Positions 33,173 through 44,115 of a DNA stretch of 64,000 nucleotides are shown here, piece by piece (within the stretch, counting starts at the first letter, position 1; each line of letters begins with the position of its first letter). Source of the DNA: Channallabes apus (taxonomy: Eukaryota > Chordata > Actinopteri > Siluriformes > Clariidae). The position numbers and the translations under genes were made by a program. Location: assembly GCA_030522415.1 (NCBI GenBank), contig CM060105.1, positions 20,334,777 through 20,398,776 on the forward strand. Direction: 5' to 3'. Under the pieces are notes generated by a model that worked only from the letters and a program-made list of their open reading frames with translations, did not search any database and had not been told where the DNA came from.

Positions 33173-35364
33173 AGGGGACAAGGATTAAATAACCCATCCC
33201 TGTCAGAGTTGCAAGGAGAAGGGCGGTAAAAATCGATAGAGGTTCTTACATCTACTCTAAATTACAGTGACTTTACCTCCACGCATTAGAATCCCTGCCA
33301 TGCCGTCATGACCAGAGCTTGTACTGACAGTTATCAAAAGTTTTATTTGCACAGTTGCTTATTTTCTGGGCAACTAAAACCTTGAGAGTTATAAGCTCAT
33401 TCTAAATATAAATCTCATTTCAGTTTAACTTCCTATTGGACAATTACACATCAAAACTGGTAAGTTGAAGTTGGAAAAATACCAGCATTCTGATCTAGGC
33501 TAAAAGGTGTCAAAACCAATTTAGTAATTTGCTATTGTAGCCCAACTGGTCTAAGGATTGACACTTTGTGCATTCTGTTCATCATGGTTATTTGAGTACC
33601 TTATACCTACCTGTCAGCTTAAAATTATCCGGTCTATCGTCTCTCATCATCAAAGTATTTTCACTTATGGAACTAATGCTCACTGGATGTTTTTTGTTTT
33701 TCACACCATGCTGTAGAAACTCTAGAGACTGTTACAGTACATTACAGTATGTATGAAAATTCCAGATGAGCAGTTTCTGACTTACCTACTAAAACCAGTG
33801 CACCCAGCCTCAACAGCCATGCCAAGGTGAAAGTCAGCAAGATTACATTTATCTGATGTGAAAATGTACACATTGCACTGCTGCCACATGACTGGCTGAT
33901 TGGATTATTGCATGAAGACTGGGTATACAGTTGTTCCTACTGAAATGGCTTATCCAGAATGATTTCTACAGTATATTCTCTATAACTCTCATCACTTTCA
34001 TAAAGGTGCTTCCTTGAACAAGTTTAAGCTTTAATCTGTATAAATATATGTAACGCTACATGGTGACATGATTCCACACTGGAATTTTGTTTCATTTTGA
34101 ACTTAAACTTGGTCCAATTTTATTAGAAAAGATAAATTTTGCTTGTTTAACCAAATATACCAATTCATATATAATTTATTTGCTACTTAAAAAAAGTAAA
34201 GAGGACCCTACATAAAATATGTATTTTATTGTCATGAACTAGTTTCAGATAATGCCTATTATTTTCTGTGTGTAACAGTAATACTAAAGTGGCCATTTTG
34301 GCTCCTTTTTCAGTCACCTTGAGTAGCATTTCCTATGGGTGGTTATGCACCATATGGGCCTTAGCAATAGCTTTCATCAATTCAACAACCATAGTAATGA
34401 TGCTTGGCTTTCTATAGCTAGAGGTTCTGTCCTCTGGTTCACTTTATTTTTCTTTCCTTAGAATGTCTTCCATCAAATAAAACCATGAACTTATTACTGT
34501 GCTATACAGTACCACCATAGTTATCCTTATGTCCCCAATCTCTTTCAAACCTTTTATTTTAATCAGATCTTGGACTCTAAAATATGTATAAATGAGGGAA
34601 CATTATTATTACTTCCTGTAAATAATTCAGGTAAGTAACCTGTCATTTCTTTTAATATCCTTGATATTTGACCTTTAAAGGATAACACGTACTGCCAGTG
34701 CTAAGTTTAAGAGATTACTTTCTCATTTTATTCACCCATTTCTGTTATAAAAATGAATATCTTTCCAGATATAAATTTGTTTAGCTTTTTTATGCTTTCT
34801 CAGCCTCTGCCTAAGGGCTATTGGAACAGAATTCACTCTCTAACATCTATATTTGTGTGGGTCAGAAAGACTTAAAATATCAGAAGAGGCAGAAAACCTT
34901 TGGGGAGTTTAGCAAACTTCCAGAAGTATTGTACTCCGCTCAGAGTACTACTTCTTGACTGAACCCTGACCTGCCAGTGTTTTTCGTATCCTATCGAAAA
35001 TGTTCAACTTTATTAAAATATTTCTTATAGACAGTCCAAAAGTTTAGTTTATTTGTCTTTGAATGTGTAATTTTGCAGAAATACATTTTACAATTTGCTT
35101 ATGGTTGCACCAGTATTTATAGTAGGTATTTGGCAAATTGTTGGACGTCATCTCAGAGAACAAATCAATTTTATTTCTTTTATAACCCAATAACAGTCTC
35201 TTTAGCCATTCACTCATTTCTAGCCATTCCAATAAGTTTTTCTACAATAACTTCAATTGCTTTACATACTGTACATATGGGGGCTAATACATTAGGCAAA
35301 GATCCCATCAATATGACAATGAAATTACCAAAGGGTTTTGGTCCTGGCAATATACTGTATAGTG
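33173..35364. other. Unassigned AT-rich sequence
   Basis: Mixed AT-rich DNA with no named repeat. Short ORFs (33568-33756, 35044-35408) show no domain features. Confidence 0.4.
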
Positions 35365-35545
35365 AATTTATTTCCATTCTATTTTATTTATATAGCAAAG
35401 CAGCTTAATATAGATCCCTAATAAGAAAACCAAATGCAACAGTGGCAAGGAAAAACCTCCTGAGAAGAAATGAAGACAAAACCTTGAGACAAACCAGACT
35501 CAAAAGGAAACCCATGCTCTTTCAGGTTATACAGGCCTCTTTTAA
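35365..35545 (+). repeat. Common teleost interspersed repeat
   Basis: Contains attttatttatatagcaaagcagct, acagtggcaaggaaaaacctcctgag and aaccttgagacaaaccagactcaaaaggaaacccatg in order. I recognise these from memory as a very common fish repeat. A shorter copy of its left half is at 52428-52510 and a scrap at 6465-6530. Family name not assigned. Confidence 0.65.
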
Positions 35546-35952
35546 GCTGATAAATAGAAAGGTGTTGTGTAAAGAACGTATTTATCTTTAAGATATCTCA
35601 ATATCCAGGTTGGCAGGTTATTATGAGATGCTTTGTGGAAGATTGTTTCTGTCTGACTGTTTACTGTTAAAATTCTTCTGCTTATCAAAAGCTCCAATAT
35701 AGGTTTTATCAAAAAGTCATTAACATATTTGGTAAGCTAGACCAGAAAAAAATTACTTCTGTTGATGGAAATTGTGTCCTTTTTTTATTTTTTTTATCTA
35801 TAAACCGTTTAAGTTTATAACTATTGCAGATATATTGATATTTACAGTACATGGTTAACCAAATTCACAGACAGAAACCAAAAAACATCTTATTCTAAGG
35901 GAAATTTGGTTACAGTATGTAAGACTCGTTTGGTTATGTTATTTATTTATGT
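35546..35952. other. Unassigned AT-rich sequence
   Basis: Nothing recognised. Confidence 0.4.
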
Positions 35953-35954
35953 TA

Positions 35955-36564
35955 CGTTCACATTACAAGCTGCGCTGCTCAATTCAGATTTTTTTTGGTC
36001 AGATCAGATTTGAATGTCATGATTGTTTACATTCATACTGTAATTAGAATTTTTTTTACAACGTTTACACCATGGACTCATCTGTCTTCTGATACAACGC
36101 ACATGCACACATAAAAATGTGTTTGCTCACGTCAACTGAGTTAAAACACGTTGTATCACTCATTTATTTCAAACAATGGATGCAATTTTACCAAAAATAA
36201 ACGGCAAGCCGTCAGTTGACTGTATTTGTTCATGTCCAGATGAAGGAAACAAGCCAGACAGCTATTGCTAGCACTGCTACGAAATCCACATGTTCCCTGT
36301 GCTGACTAATGACTTTACCGCTCCACACATGGGCAGATACGCCTAAGCTGCACATAAAATTCCAATCTGGCCGTTCTTATTTAAGTCACATGACCACAGC
36401 TTGGAAATATATCTGATCTAGGATGATATAAGAAAGTGACTCAGATCAGATCTGAAAAAATATCAGATTTGTGAGTTAAAAAATCCCTAAGCACTAAAAA
36501 TTAGATCTTTGCCACATTAGGCAAAAAATTGGATTTGAGTCACTTTAGGCTCGTAATGTGATCA
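35955..36564. mobile_element. TA-flanked MITE, copy B (610 bp)
   Basis: Ends CGTTCACATTAC and GTAATGTGATCA are inverted with TA on both sides (35953-35954, 36565-36566). It shares tgagttaaaacacgttg, caaacaatggatgcaatttta and gatctaggat with copy A, and ggtcagatcagatttg with copy C. There is no ORF of note. Of the three copies it retains the most complete left end. Confidence 0.75.
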
Positions 36565-36953
36565 TACTGTAGCTGCACTTGTCTTGTCTTATTTTCGAAG
36601 TAATATGATTGGCATGGTATTTATTTTTTTAATCACTGTTAATTCACTGTCTAGCTTGTTTTGTACCAATATATTTTGTATGTCAAAGCTTTACAGTATT
36701 TGCTTTGAATGCAGCTATTGCAACTGTATCCTCCTTCATGAATTAATAAAAAAAATAAATAAATGCACAAGACATTAATTATTATTTAAACAAAACAATA
36801 TGAATCTTTTTATTTTAAACTTTTTGAATTGTAATCTTTTTAAACTACTACTACCACCACCACCACTACTACTACGACTATTAATAATAATAAATTCATT
36901 TATTTTTTTTTAAAAATCACGATCAGAGAAGTCACCCATCATAAGCGAACCCT
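36565..36953. other. Unassigned sequence with a degenerate triplet microsatellite
   Basis: A CTA/CCA/ATA triplet patch lies at about 36845-36893. Nothing else recognised. Confidence 0.5.
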
Positions 36954-37742
36954 TGTTGTGACATAGCAGCAGAAAGCTCCATGTTGTCTTGGCATATAAG
37001 CTGGGAAACATAGCCAGATTGTATAAATCCTCTGTCCAAATGTGGTCAAGTGGGTAAGTTCCCACCTATTATTTACAACATTAGCCTATCAGAGCTTGGT
37101 ACAGGTTATATAAAGGCTGCAACTAGGCTACCATCATTGCTAGCTCCGCCCCCTTGGTGTGTATGGGTCTCTGGTTAGCAGGTAGGTTTAGCCATTTGGC
37201 TAATGTTGCAGTGAATTTGTGCATTTCAGTAACTGTTTGTTTGTTGTAGCTGGAATAGCACCTTTGCAGCTTCATAGCGGTGTGCAGGATACCAGAGACA
37301 TGTCATTGTCTTGCTTTTTCTCATTCATACTTATTATGGTTGTGTCTGCTTGTTTTGGCCACTGAGCTGGAAGTCTAGCTGTTCTTGTACCATGGTGTCA
37401 GGAACACGGAGTGTGGATTGGTTGTGTGTGGATCACTTACCTCACTGTGTGTGTGATGTACTGTAGAAAGACTTGGTTTACAGCTAGCCTATCCAGCTCC
37501 GGGTAAGCCTTGGTGGCCTCATAATCAGTGGGGTACTATGCTGATTAGTTCATCCAATTAATATTTTATTTGGTCTTTTAAATGTGTACCTGGTCAATGT
37601 AATTTTAATAAACATTTTTGCATACTGATTCCATGTCTCTGCCCTCCATGGTAACGAACTTGTGTGCCTGAGTCGATTCAGTATTTAGTTCCTCTTACTG
37701 TAAAGGCGTGGCGTAATCAGCATTAACATATATTTCATAACA
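36954..37742 (+). mobile_element. Probable solo LTR, 789 bp
   Basis: The block begins TGTTGTGACATA and ends TATATTTCATAACA, so it has TG...CA ends with an imperfect inverted repeat (TGTTRTGAMATA). It is flanked by near-matching 4-bp words CCCT (36950-36953) and CTCT (37743-37746). Inside it, a TATA box (37109-37114) and a polyadenylation signal AATAAA (37607-37612) are about 500 bp apart in the same orientation, as in a retrotransposon LTR. No internal coding region of a retrotransposon adjoins it, which fits a solo LTR left by recombination. Family not identified. Confidence 0.5.
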
Positions 37743-38357
37743 CTCTAGGTATTCATAGAGAACTTAGACGCCCGATTATTGTGCCCTCCGCCACGCAAAC
37801 ATTGTTTGGAAGAATTCTCCAACCTATTGTAGAGAACACAATGTCAAAACTAGTTTAAGTCACTCCTTAGACAGATGCCTACTTCTGTCTCTTACAGTGG
37901 AAGAACATAAACACAGACAATCTTCTGATGTTTCAGGATTAAGTTTACCCTCATCATATCTAACATAGAGGCTGTACTGAAGTAGTCATGTGTTGGCAGG
38001 AACAGGCCTAATGATATTTGGCAGATTATGAAAAATTCCTTAGAGGATAGCCCATACTGTCGAATTTAAGCACTATTTCAATACAAAACCTGACTGTTGA
38101 TGATTTTCAGAACCAGACTGAGGCTCAGTTGCATTGCTCAGTTAACTGCCCAAACAATCCCTGATTGATCTGCTGGACATATGTACTGTAGGCATTTCAA
38201 ATCTTGAAGGATGATCAATTTACTGTATTTTTTACTACGTAGCTTTAGTACTAGTTTAGCTTTTTCACACTCTGTTCACCACTTTCTCAAACAATTTGTT
38301 ATAAATAAATCTTCCTTTTTACATGTTGCATTTCTAATTGTATCTTATTAAACTCAA
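37743..38357. other. Unassigned sequence
   Basis: No gene or repeat recognised. Confidence 0.4.
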
Positions 38358-38670
38358 ATGGCTTAGTGGTTACTTTGCACCTCCAGGGTTGGTGTCTAAT
38401 TCCTGCCTTGGGTCTGTGTGTATGTTCTCCTCATGCTCAGTGGGTTTCCTCCGGGTACTCCGGTTTCCTCCCACAGTCCAAAGACATGCAGATTAGACTA
38501 ATCCGCCATTCCCAAATTGTAATGTGCAAATCACTATGTAAGTGTGTGCCCTGTGATGGATTGGGAGCCTGTCCAGGGTGTACCCTGCCTGGTGCCCGAC
38601 ATTTCCTGAGGTAATCTCCAGGCCCCCCCATGGCCCTGTGTACCGAATTAAGTGATCTAGATGATGAGTG
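38358..38670 (+). repeat. SINE copy (DANA/V-SINE-like), plus orientation
   Basis: Starts in the A-box region (ggcttagtggtta), has a mutated B box (gtgtctaattcctg), an intact core (tttcctccgggtactccggtttcctcccacagtccaaag) and 3' part, and a degraded tail gagtgagtgaatgagtg. No clear target duplication. Confidence 0.88.
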
Positions 38671-39430
38671 AGTGAATGAGTGATTGCTGCATATTGTGAA
38701 TGATCAGTGCAATATCAGCTAAAAATTAGTAAGTGCAGCATTAGAATTTGCATAGTGTATTTCGGGTCTTTTACGTTATACACAAAGTTTTTTGGCAAGT
38801 TCAAATTAGTTTCCTCCTTTTATGCAATTAATCATGCAAAATGTGCTTAAGTAATAGCTCCCCCTTGTGGTGGGTCCTCCACCACTACCCTTCATATTTA
38901 ACAGTAATAATGCAAATTGAATGTCAACAACTTCGAAAAACAACAAGGTAGGAACAGATCACAGACGCACTGAGACCCAAACAAGGATTAAGAAAGACTA
39001 CATTAAAAAGATTAATGAGTCCACGCATTGCAAAAGAAGTGTGTATAAATTGGGGATGAGGTCCATGACAAAGCACTACGGAATAAATTGAATTAGAAAT
39101 CCTGGAACAGACTACGGATAAACCCCTGGCTGCGGTATCTATTTAAGCCGATGATTTACTAATTATTAACGTATAAAGCCTATTGCGTCCCATTCGCACT
39201 TTAGTATACTGGGCAGATGTTCAATTTTACACCCTGCAATTACTTTAACCCGCTAAGATCCAAACTCTAATGTTGTGCACTTTGTAATTTATTTTCATTG
39301 TTTCCGTTTATTCGCACCTGGTAACTACAGAACTTACTCAAACAAATTCCTGTTTCAAGACAATGATTAACACCCCATGGTTCTCATATGTAAATCTTAA
39401 CAGAATATACTGTACACATAATACAGTTTG
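38671..39430. other. Unassigned sequence
   Basis: No gene seen. A weak CTCF-like word on the minus strand near 38858-38872 (ccacaagggggag) has two mismatches and is not called. Confidence 0.4.
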
Positions 39431-39431
39431 T

Positions 39432-39454
39432 AAAAAAAAAAAAAAAAAAAAAAA
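39432..39454. repeat. Poly-A tract
   Basis: About 23 uninterrupted A residues. Confidence 0.9.
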
Positions 39455-39559
39455 TAAGGGATTTCCTTGAATAAGCGAAGGATAGGGTTTACAGAACCCA
39501 CTCACAATGTACTAGAGAGCATTTGTTGGAAGGCCCTCGAAGGGATGATGGCCAGGAAC

Positions 39560-39899
39560 GCAGGAACATTTCGACCAGCTAGGATGCCTGTCCATTGCAG
39601 GGCAAAATGAATTATCTGCTTTAATAGCTTAGGGAGTTAGGTTATTCCTTTGTATTTTTGTTTTCTCCTTTTCTTTGCCGGTTAGGCAGCTGGGCTAACA
39701 GTTAGTTGCCTTATGTTTTTTATTTTGGCTTTTCCCCCTCCTGAAGTTATTACAGTACCTTTTTTGTTGTTTTGTTAATTGTAATTTGTTAATTTATGTA
39801 AATAAACTTCTCTTTTTTTTGTTGCAATTGGTTGTTTGGGTCATGTTACCCCATCTTGGCGTCGAACTTGAGTTGTTTTCGCCACCACACACCGTCTCA
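39560..39899 (+). mobile_element. Possible LTR 3' fragment
   Basis: T-rich sequence with AATAAA at 39801-39806, followed about 90 bp later by a GC-richer end gccaccacacaccgtctca. The stretch from taaataaacttctc to catcttggcgtcgaac resembles, from memory, fish Gypsy-type LTR ends. No matching 5' TG end was found, so it is either truncated or misassigned. Confidence 0.3.
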
Positions 39900-40734
39900 C
39901 CACCAAACATTTATTAATTGTTACTGTCTACCCTAGACCTACAGTAAGGCCATAACACACTGATTCACACCTAGGGGTAATTTAGTATAGTCACTCCACC
40001 TACCTGCATAATTTGAAGAGTGGGGGGAACTGGAGAACCCAAATGAATCCCCTAGGAACACAAGGAGAACTTGCACAACTCCCCACAGAGAGTAACATGA
40101 GCTCAGGGACAAACTGGGGACCCGGAAGCTCTGACATGGCAAATCCAACATTAAGTCAAACCAGTCTTTCTCTGTTTCCAGACGTTTCAGTTTAGGCCAC
40201 AGATGTTTCCTGTTTAAATCTGAAAACAATTATGGAAACAGATTTTTCTGACACAGACAGTGTCATAGTGCTATCCCATGGAACTCAGTTCCAGATTGGG
40301 CTTTACCATCTGCTTCTTGGGGACACTCTGGATCATGATAGAATGAGAGGCAAGCATCTTCCATCTTGTCCACACATATGCTACTGAACCATATGCCAGT
40401 GAGCTTTTTCTCAGTCAACATGACGTCCCTTTTAGACTGCAAAGTCTGGGTATAACATCTAGGGAGTTTCTATCAGAGCATATCAGGATGTTCCTGTATT
40501 CATCAAAGCCATATACTTACTGTAGTAGATTTTGCAACAAATTACTGTAGGATTGTTTAAGATAATATTTTCTTTCCTGTTCTTTACCTTTCAATAGATG
40601 TTACAACAATATTTTGGCTCTTGATGTAAATGGGTTTATGGGACCTTTGCTGGAATGCCATGACATTACATACTTGTCAAAGTACCTGAAATGTGGTTTT
40701 AGATGGTCTAGGTGTTATGTCAGTACTGTACATA
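39900..40734. other. Unassigned sequence
   Basis: No gene or repeat recognised. Overlapping short ORFs on both strands over 39939-40229 have no domain signature. Confidence 0.4.
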
Positions 40735-40840
40735 GACATTTACATTTAAGCATTTGGCAGAGCCTCTTATGCAGAGCGAGTTACAAAAAGTGCTTTGAAG
40801 TTTCCATCACTGGATAGATACTTACACTGTGTTACTAACA
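40735..40840 (+). repeat. Common teleost repeat fragment (catttggcagag... type)
   Basis: Contains catttacatttaagcatttggcagagcctcttatgcagagcgagttacaaaaagtgctttgaag. An inverted, better-preserved copy is at 53560-53665. The element is abundant in fish genomes; the family name is not assigned. Confidence 0.65.
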
Positions 40841-41063
40841 GATACGTCTTCATTCGTTGTTTAAAGATTGTCAAAGACTCAAAAAGTTTGTTTCACCACC
40901 TACTGTAGGTGCCAGAACAGAAAAGAGTCTGGATGAATAAATTGAATTAGAGATCCTGGTTAACATAAATGGGCGTCAACCAATCCAGTAATCAAAACCA
41001 TGCAGTATTGCCCCTGTCGTGGCAAATTTGTTGTGAACTATGTCAATTTTCCAAACAAAATCA

Positions 41064-41436
41064 TTCATTCATTCATTTTCTATACCGCTTAATCCTGTGT
41101 TCAGGGTCGCGGGGGACCTGGAGCCTATCCCAGGAGACTTCGGGCACTAGGCGGGGTACACCCTGGACAGGGTGCCAATCCATCGCAGGGCACACACTCA
41201 TACACACACTCACACACCCAATCACACACTACGGGCAATTTAGGAACGCCAATTAGCCTAACCTGCATATCTTTGGACTGTGGGAGGAAACCGGAGTACC
41301 CGGAGGAAACCCACCAAGCACGGGGAGAACATGCAAACTCCATGCACACAGAGACGGGAATCGAGCCTGGCCGGGGAATCGAACCCAGACCCTGGAGGTG
41401 CAAGGCGACAGTGCTAACCACTACACCACCGCGCCA
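41064..41436 (-). repeat. Full-length young SINE (DANA/V-SINE-like), minus orientation, 13-bp target duplication
   Basis: On the minus strand it runs from the tRNA-like head (A box gtggtgtagtggtta; B box GGTTCGATTCC, complement at 41375-41385), through the conserved core to a GAAT-repeat tail at 41064-41077. It is flanked by an exact 13-bp direct repeat CCAAACAAAATCA at 41051-41063 and 41437-41449. Pol III promoter boxes are intact. ORFs across it are artefacts. Confidence 0.97.
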
Positions 41437-41449
41437 CCAAACAAAATCA

Positions 41450-41905
41450 ATAACTACTCAAGTACTGAAATAGCAAAAGAGTTTATTGCAACCAAAAGTA
41501 AATGGACAGCACTGGACCAGCCAGACTCTGTTATGTAGCGAGTTGGATCAAGGCCTCTTGGACAGAGGCCTTCTGGGTATTTGGTACCTTACAGTTGACT
41601 ACAATTATAAATCAATAAAATTTTTCCACACCCCCCATCCCAACCAAAAAAATCTTTTCACATTGATGAATTAGATTAACTGTTATAAAACATGGCCAAG
41701 TGGTTGGCTTCTTTGATTCAGTGTATTTGGAAGGCAAAGGATACTTTTTGCAATTGTGGTGAGCAGAAAAGCATATTAATTAAACCTTGAAGCAGATGGC
41801 CTACAGCATGAGAAGATCACCTTGGCTTCCAATCTGAAGTCTACAGATTTCTGTTGGCATAAGCTAGCTAAACTTGAAAAGTATGTAAAAATGGATGCTG
41901 GATTA
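41450..41905. other. Unassigned sequence
   Basis: No gene or repeat recognised. Confidence 0.4.
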
Positions 41906-41908
41906 CTA

Positions 41909-42222
41909 TCCACAGTGGCCAAAAGCATTAAGACGACATATGCCATGTATTAGTTCTCCTTGTGCACAAAGCAGGTGATTTTCCTAATTAGTTCTAGGCT
42001 ATCTGGCTGACAAGTCATGATAATTAACTGAAAAATATTTGAAAAGCTGACTATGTGGCAAAGGTATTTAAGCTTCTGGAGTCAGCTTCCATCCTAAACC
42101 CAATAGAAAACTGTTGGACGATAGTGAAGAGAGCAGGAGCAGTAAAGAAACCATCTGGACTTGAAGAAAATACTACTAGAAAATATGAAAAATACAATAC
42201 TTTTGGTCACCGCCATAGATTC
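41909..42222 (+). mobile_element. Tc1-like relic, internally deleted (family also at 46.3 kb)
   Basis: The left end cacagtggccaaaagcatt and right end aatacttttggtcaccgcca are imperfectly inverted. Near 42092-42130 the plus strand encodes LNPIENCWTIVKRA, the third catalytic Glu region of Tc1 transposases (NPIEN motif). The HTH domain and the first two catalytic Asp regions are missing. Confidence 0.75.
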
Positions 42223-43324
42223 AGCTATTTTTAATTCTGTAGCAGGTGGAGATAGGTGCCTAGTAATGTTTATAATTTACTGCACATCAAAAAAGTGAAA
42301 TGTGATACACACACATGTGCTGTTTTTTGCTGCATTTTTTGGCTGAACAAACCTCGTGAAATTAGAACAAGCTTTTAAGGATTTAAACAGAAATAAATCA
42401 AGAAACAAAGCCAGCATATCGCAATGTATAGCTTTAAAAAAATTTAAATAAAATTTGCCCCTTTTACCGTGTTTCCATTGTTGGCCTTAATGAAATTAAA
42501 ACGCTTTAAGGTTTTAGACGAATGGCAAACAAATCACTAGAGACATATTGGCTTGCTTAAATCCAACAAAATCTTGAAACTATGGTGATAAAAACAACCC
42601 ACTTTATCCTGACACTTATGTTAGAACTTTGTTCAATGTGTCAGAGTTCTCTGAAGACTTCACTAGTACCAAGAGCTAGAGAAAATGATTGTAGGCTTTT
42701 AGTTTAATTGAACCATCTCGAGTGTAAATAAACCGAGGACATGCGTTTGATATGATTTTGATTGCGAGCAGCTGCTGGCGTGGTAGAGGTTTTGCTACAT
42801 GGTGTATCTATGTACCAGGAGACATTACTTGGCAGCTCAATCATATGCATAACCATCCAAAAGAACTTCATTAAATGAATGAGAGAAAAGAAAGTGCATG
42901 ACTCCGAGCTTTGGTATACACAAAGCAGGTGAGACAACATGAATATTTGTGTCTGAAGACGTCTCAACATCAGAACTGGAGCCAAATAAGTGATGGGAAG
43001 TCATATAAATGAGGACGCAAAGGAGCAGTCCAGCATTGCTAAATTAAATGCACTGGGTATTGTAGATTCTTCTTGGATGCGCTGATAAAATTAAAATGCT
43101 GGTGTTTGTTGTTGAAGTTTTTCTATGAAATAGAAAAAGAATTGGTTGATTTTGCCTCTTTAAATTTTGACCTTGTGCCAATGCAGAATTTCAGGATTGA
43201 AGAATAGCGATCCAGAGGTCAGAGTGTTAGCTGTGCAGATTGGTTAAAGGTCAAGAACAAAAAGAAAAAGAAATATAGGCTATACATATACAGTACACGT
43301 ACATAAATACACACGTTGCTCGCA
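42223..43324. other. Unassigned sequence
   Basis: No gene recognised. At about 42988 the word gtgatgggaagtc resembles the end of the hAT-like element at 50714-51202, but nothing more is seen. Confidence 0.4.
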
Positions 43325-43543
43325 CACTCAATGGCCACTTCATTAGGTACACCTGTTCAAATGCTTGAAACACAATTATCTAATCAGTCACATGCAATTC
43401 AAATGAAATTTTATTTGCCACATACACAGTCGAACATATCAAACTGTCATACACAGTTCGTTATGCAGTAAACTGCTTATACAAAATAAATGATGGAATA
43501 AAAAAAAATAGCAAAACTTTAGCTATAAAAAATATGGCAGATT

Positions 43544-43548
<5 letters not shown>

Positions 43549-43609
<61 letters not shown>
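43549..43609. repeat. (TA)n microsatellite, about 30 units
   Basis: Perfect TA run inside the Tc1 relic. Confidence 0.95.
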
Positions 43610-43611
<2 letters not shown>

Positions 43612-43784
43612 ACCATTACATGGTTCGAAGCAAACACGTGATAGTCTTTGACCCTCACGACTGAGTGGTAGTAGTAGCCTTAATGCGGGAGACCCCTAGT
43701 GACGGGGAGGAATTGGATACGCCTAAATTAGGGAGAAAAAATAATAATAATAATGTGCAATTTCTATTAATGTCCCTACTGTAA

Positions 43785-43870
43785 ATGTCCAGGGTGTGTG
43801 CAAATGTGCATGAATGTCCAGATGTGCAATGTCCATAAATGTCCAGGGTGTGCAAATGTGCATGAATGTC
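43785..43870. repeat. Short tandem repeat, unit near aatgtccagggtgtgcaaatgtgcatg
   Basis: The words atgtccagggtgtg, caaatgtgcatgaatgtcc and aatgtccagggtgtgcaaatgtgcatgaatgtcc recur two to three times with minor changes. Confidence 0.75.
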
Positions 43871-44115
43871 CATAACTATCTCTTTTGGGATGAAATGGAA
43901 AGTGAGTTTCTCGTCATGGATATGCAGTCGACAAATCTGCAGCAAATGTGTAATTCCATCATGTCAATATGGACCAAACTGTCTAAGGAATGCTTTCAGC
44001 ACCTTGATGCATCTACTGTATGCCACAAAGAATGAAACCAGATCTATAGAGGAAAAGGGTACAGTATCCAACACAGTACTAGCAAGGTGTACCTAACGAA
44101 GTGTCCGGGAAATGT

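Larger units (their letters stand above)
43325..44115 (+). mobile_element. Tc1-like relic with later insertions
   Basis: Ends ggccacttcattaggtacacct (43333-43354) and aggtgtacctaacgaagtgtcc (44085-44106) are inverted with one or two mismatches. Near 43964-44036 the plus strand can be read as IWTKLSKECFQHLDASTVCHKE, resembling the C-terminal end of Tc1 transposases (CFQHL...PRRI type). The middle is occupied by other material: a fish repeat scrap (ttttatttgccacatacacagtcg, about 43409-43432), a (TA)30 run, and a short tandem repeat. Confidence 0.7.

Noticed and set aside
38855..38875. CTCF-like word on the minus strand near CTCCCCCTTGTGGTGG
   Set aside because: Two mismatches in core positions.
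39432..39454. Processed pseudogene tail at the A-run
   Set aside because: No cDNA-like sequence or target duplication upstream.
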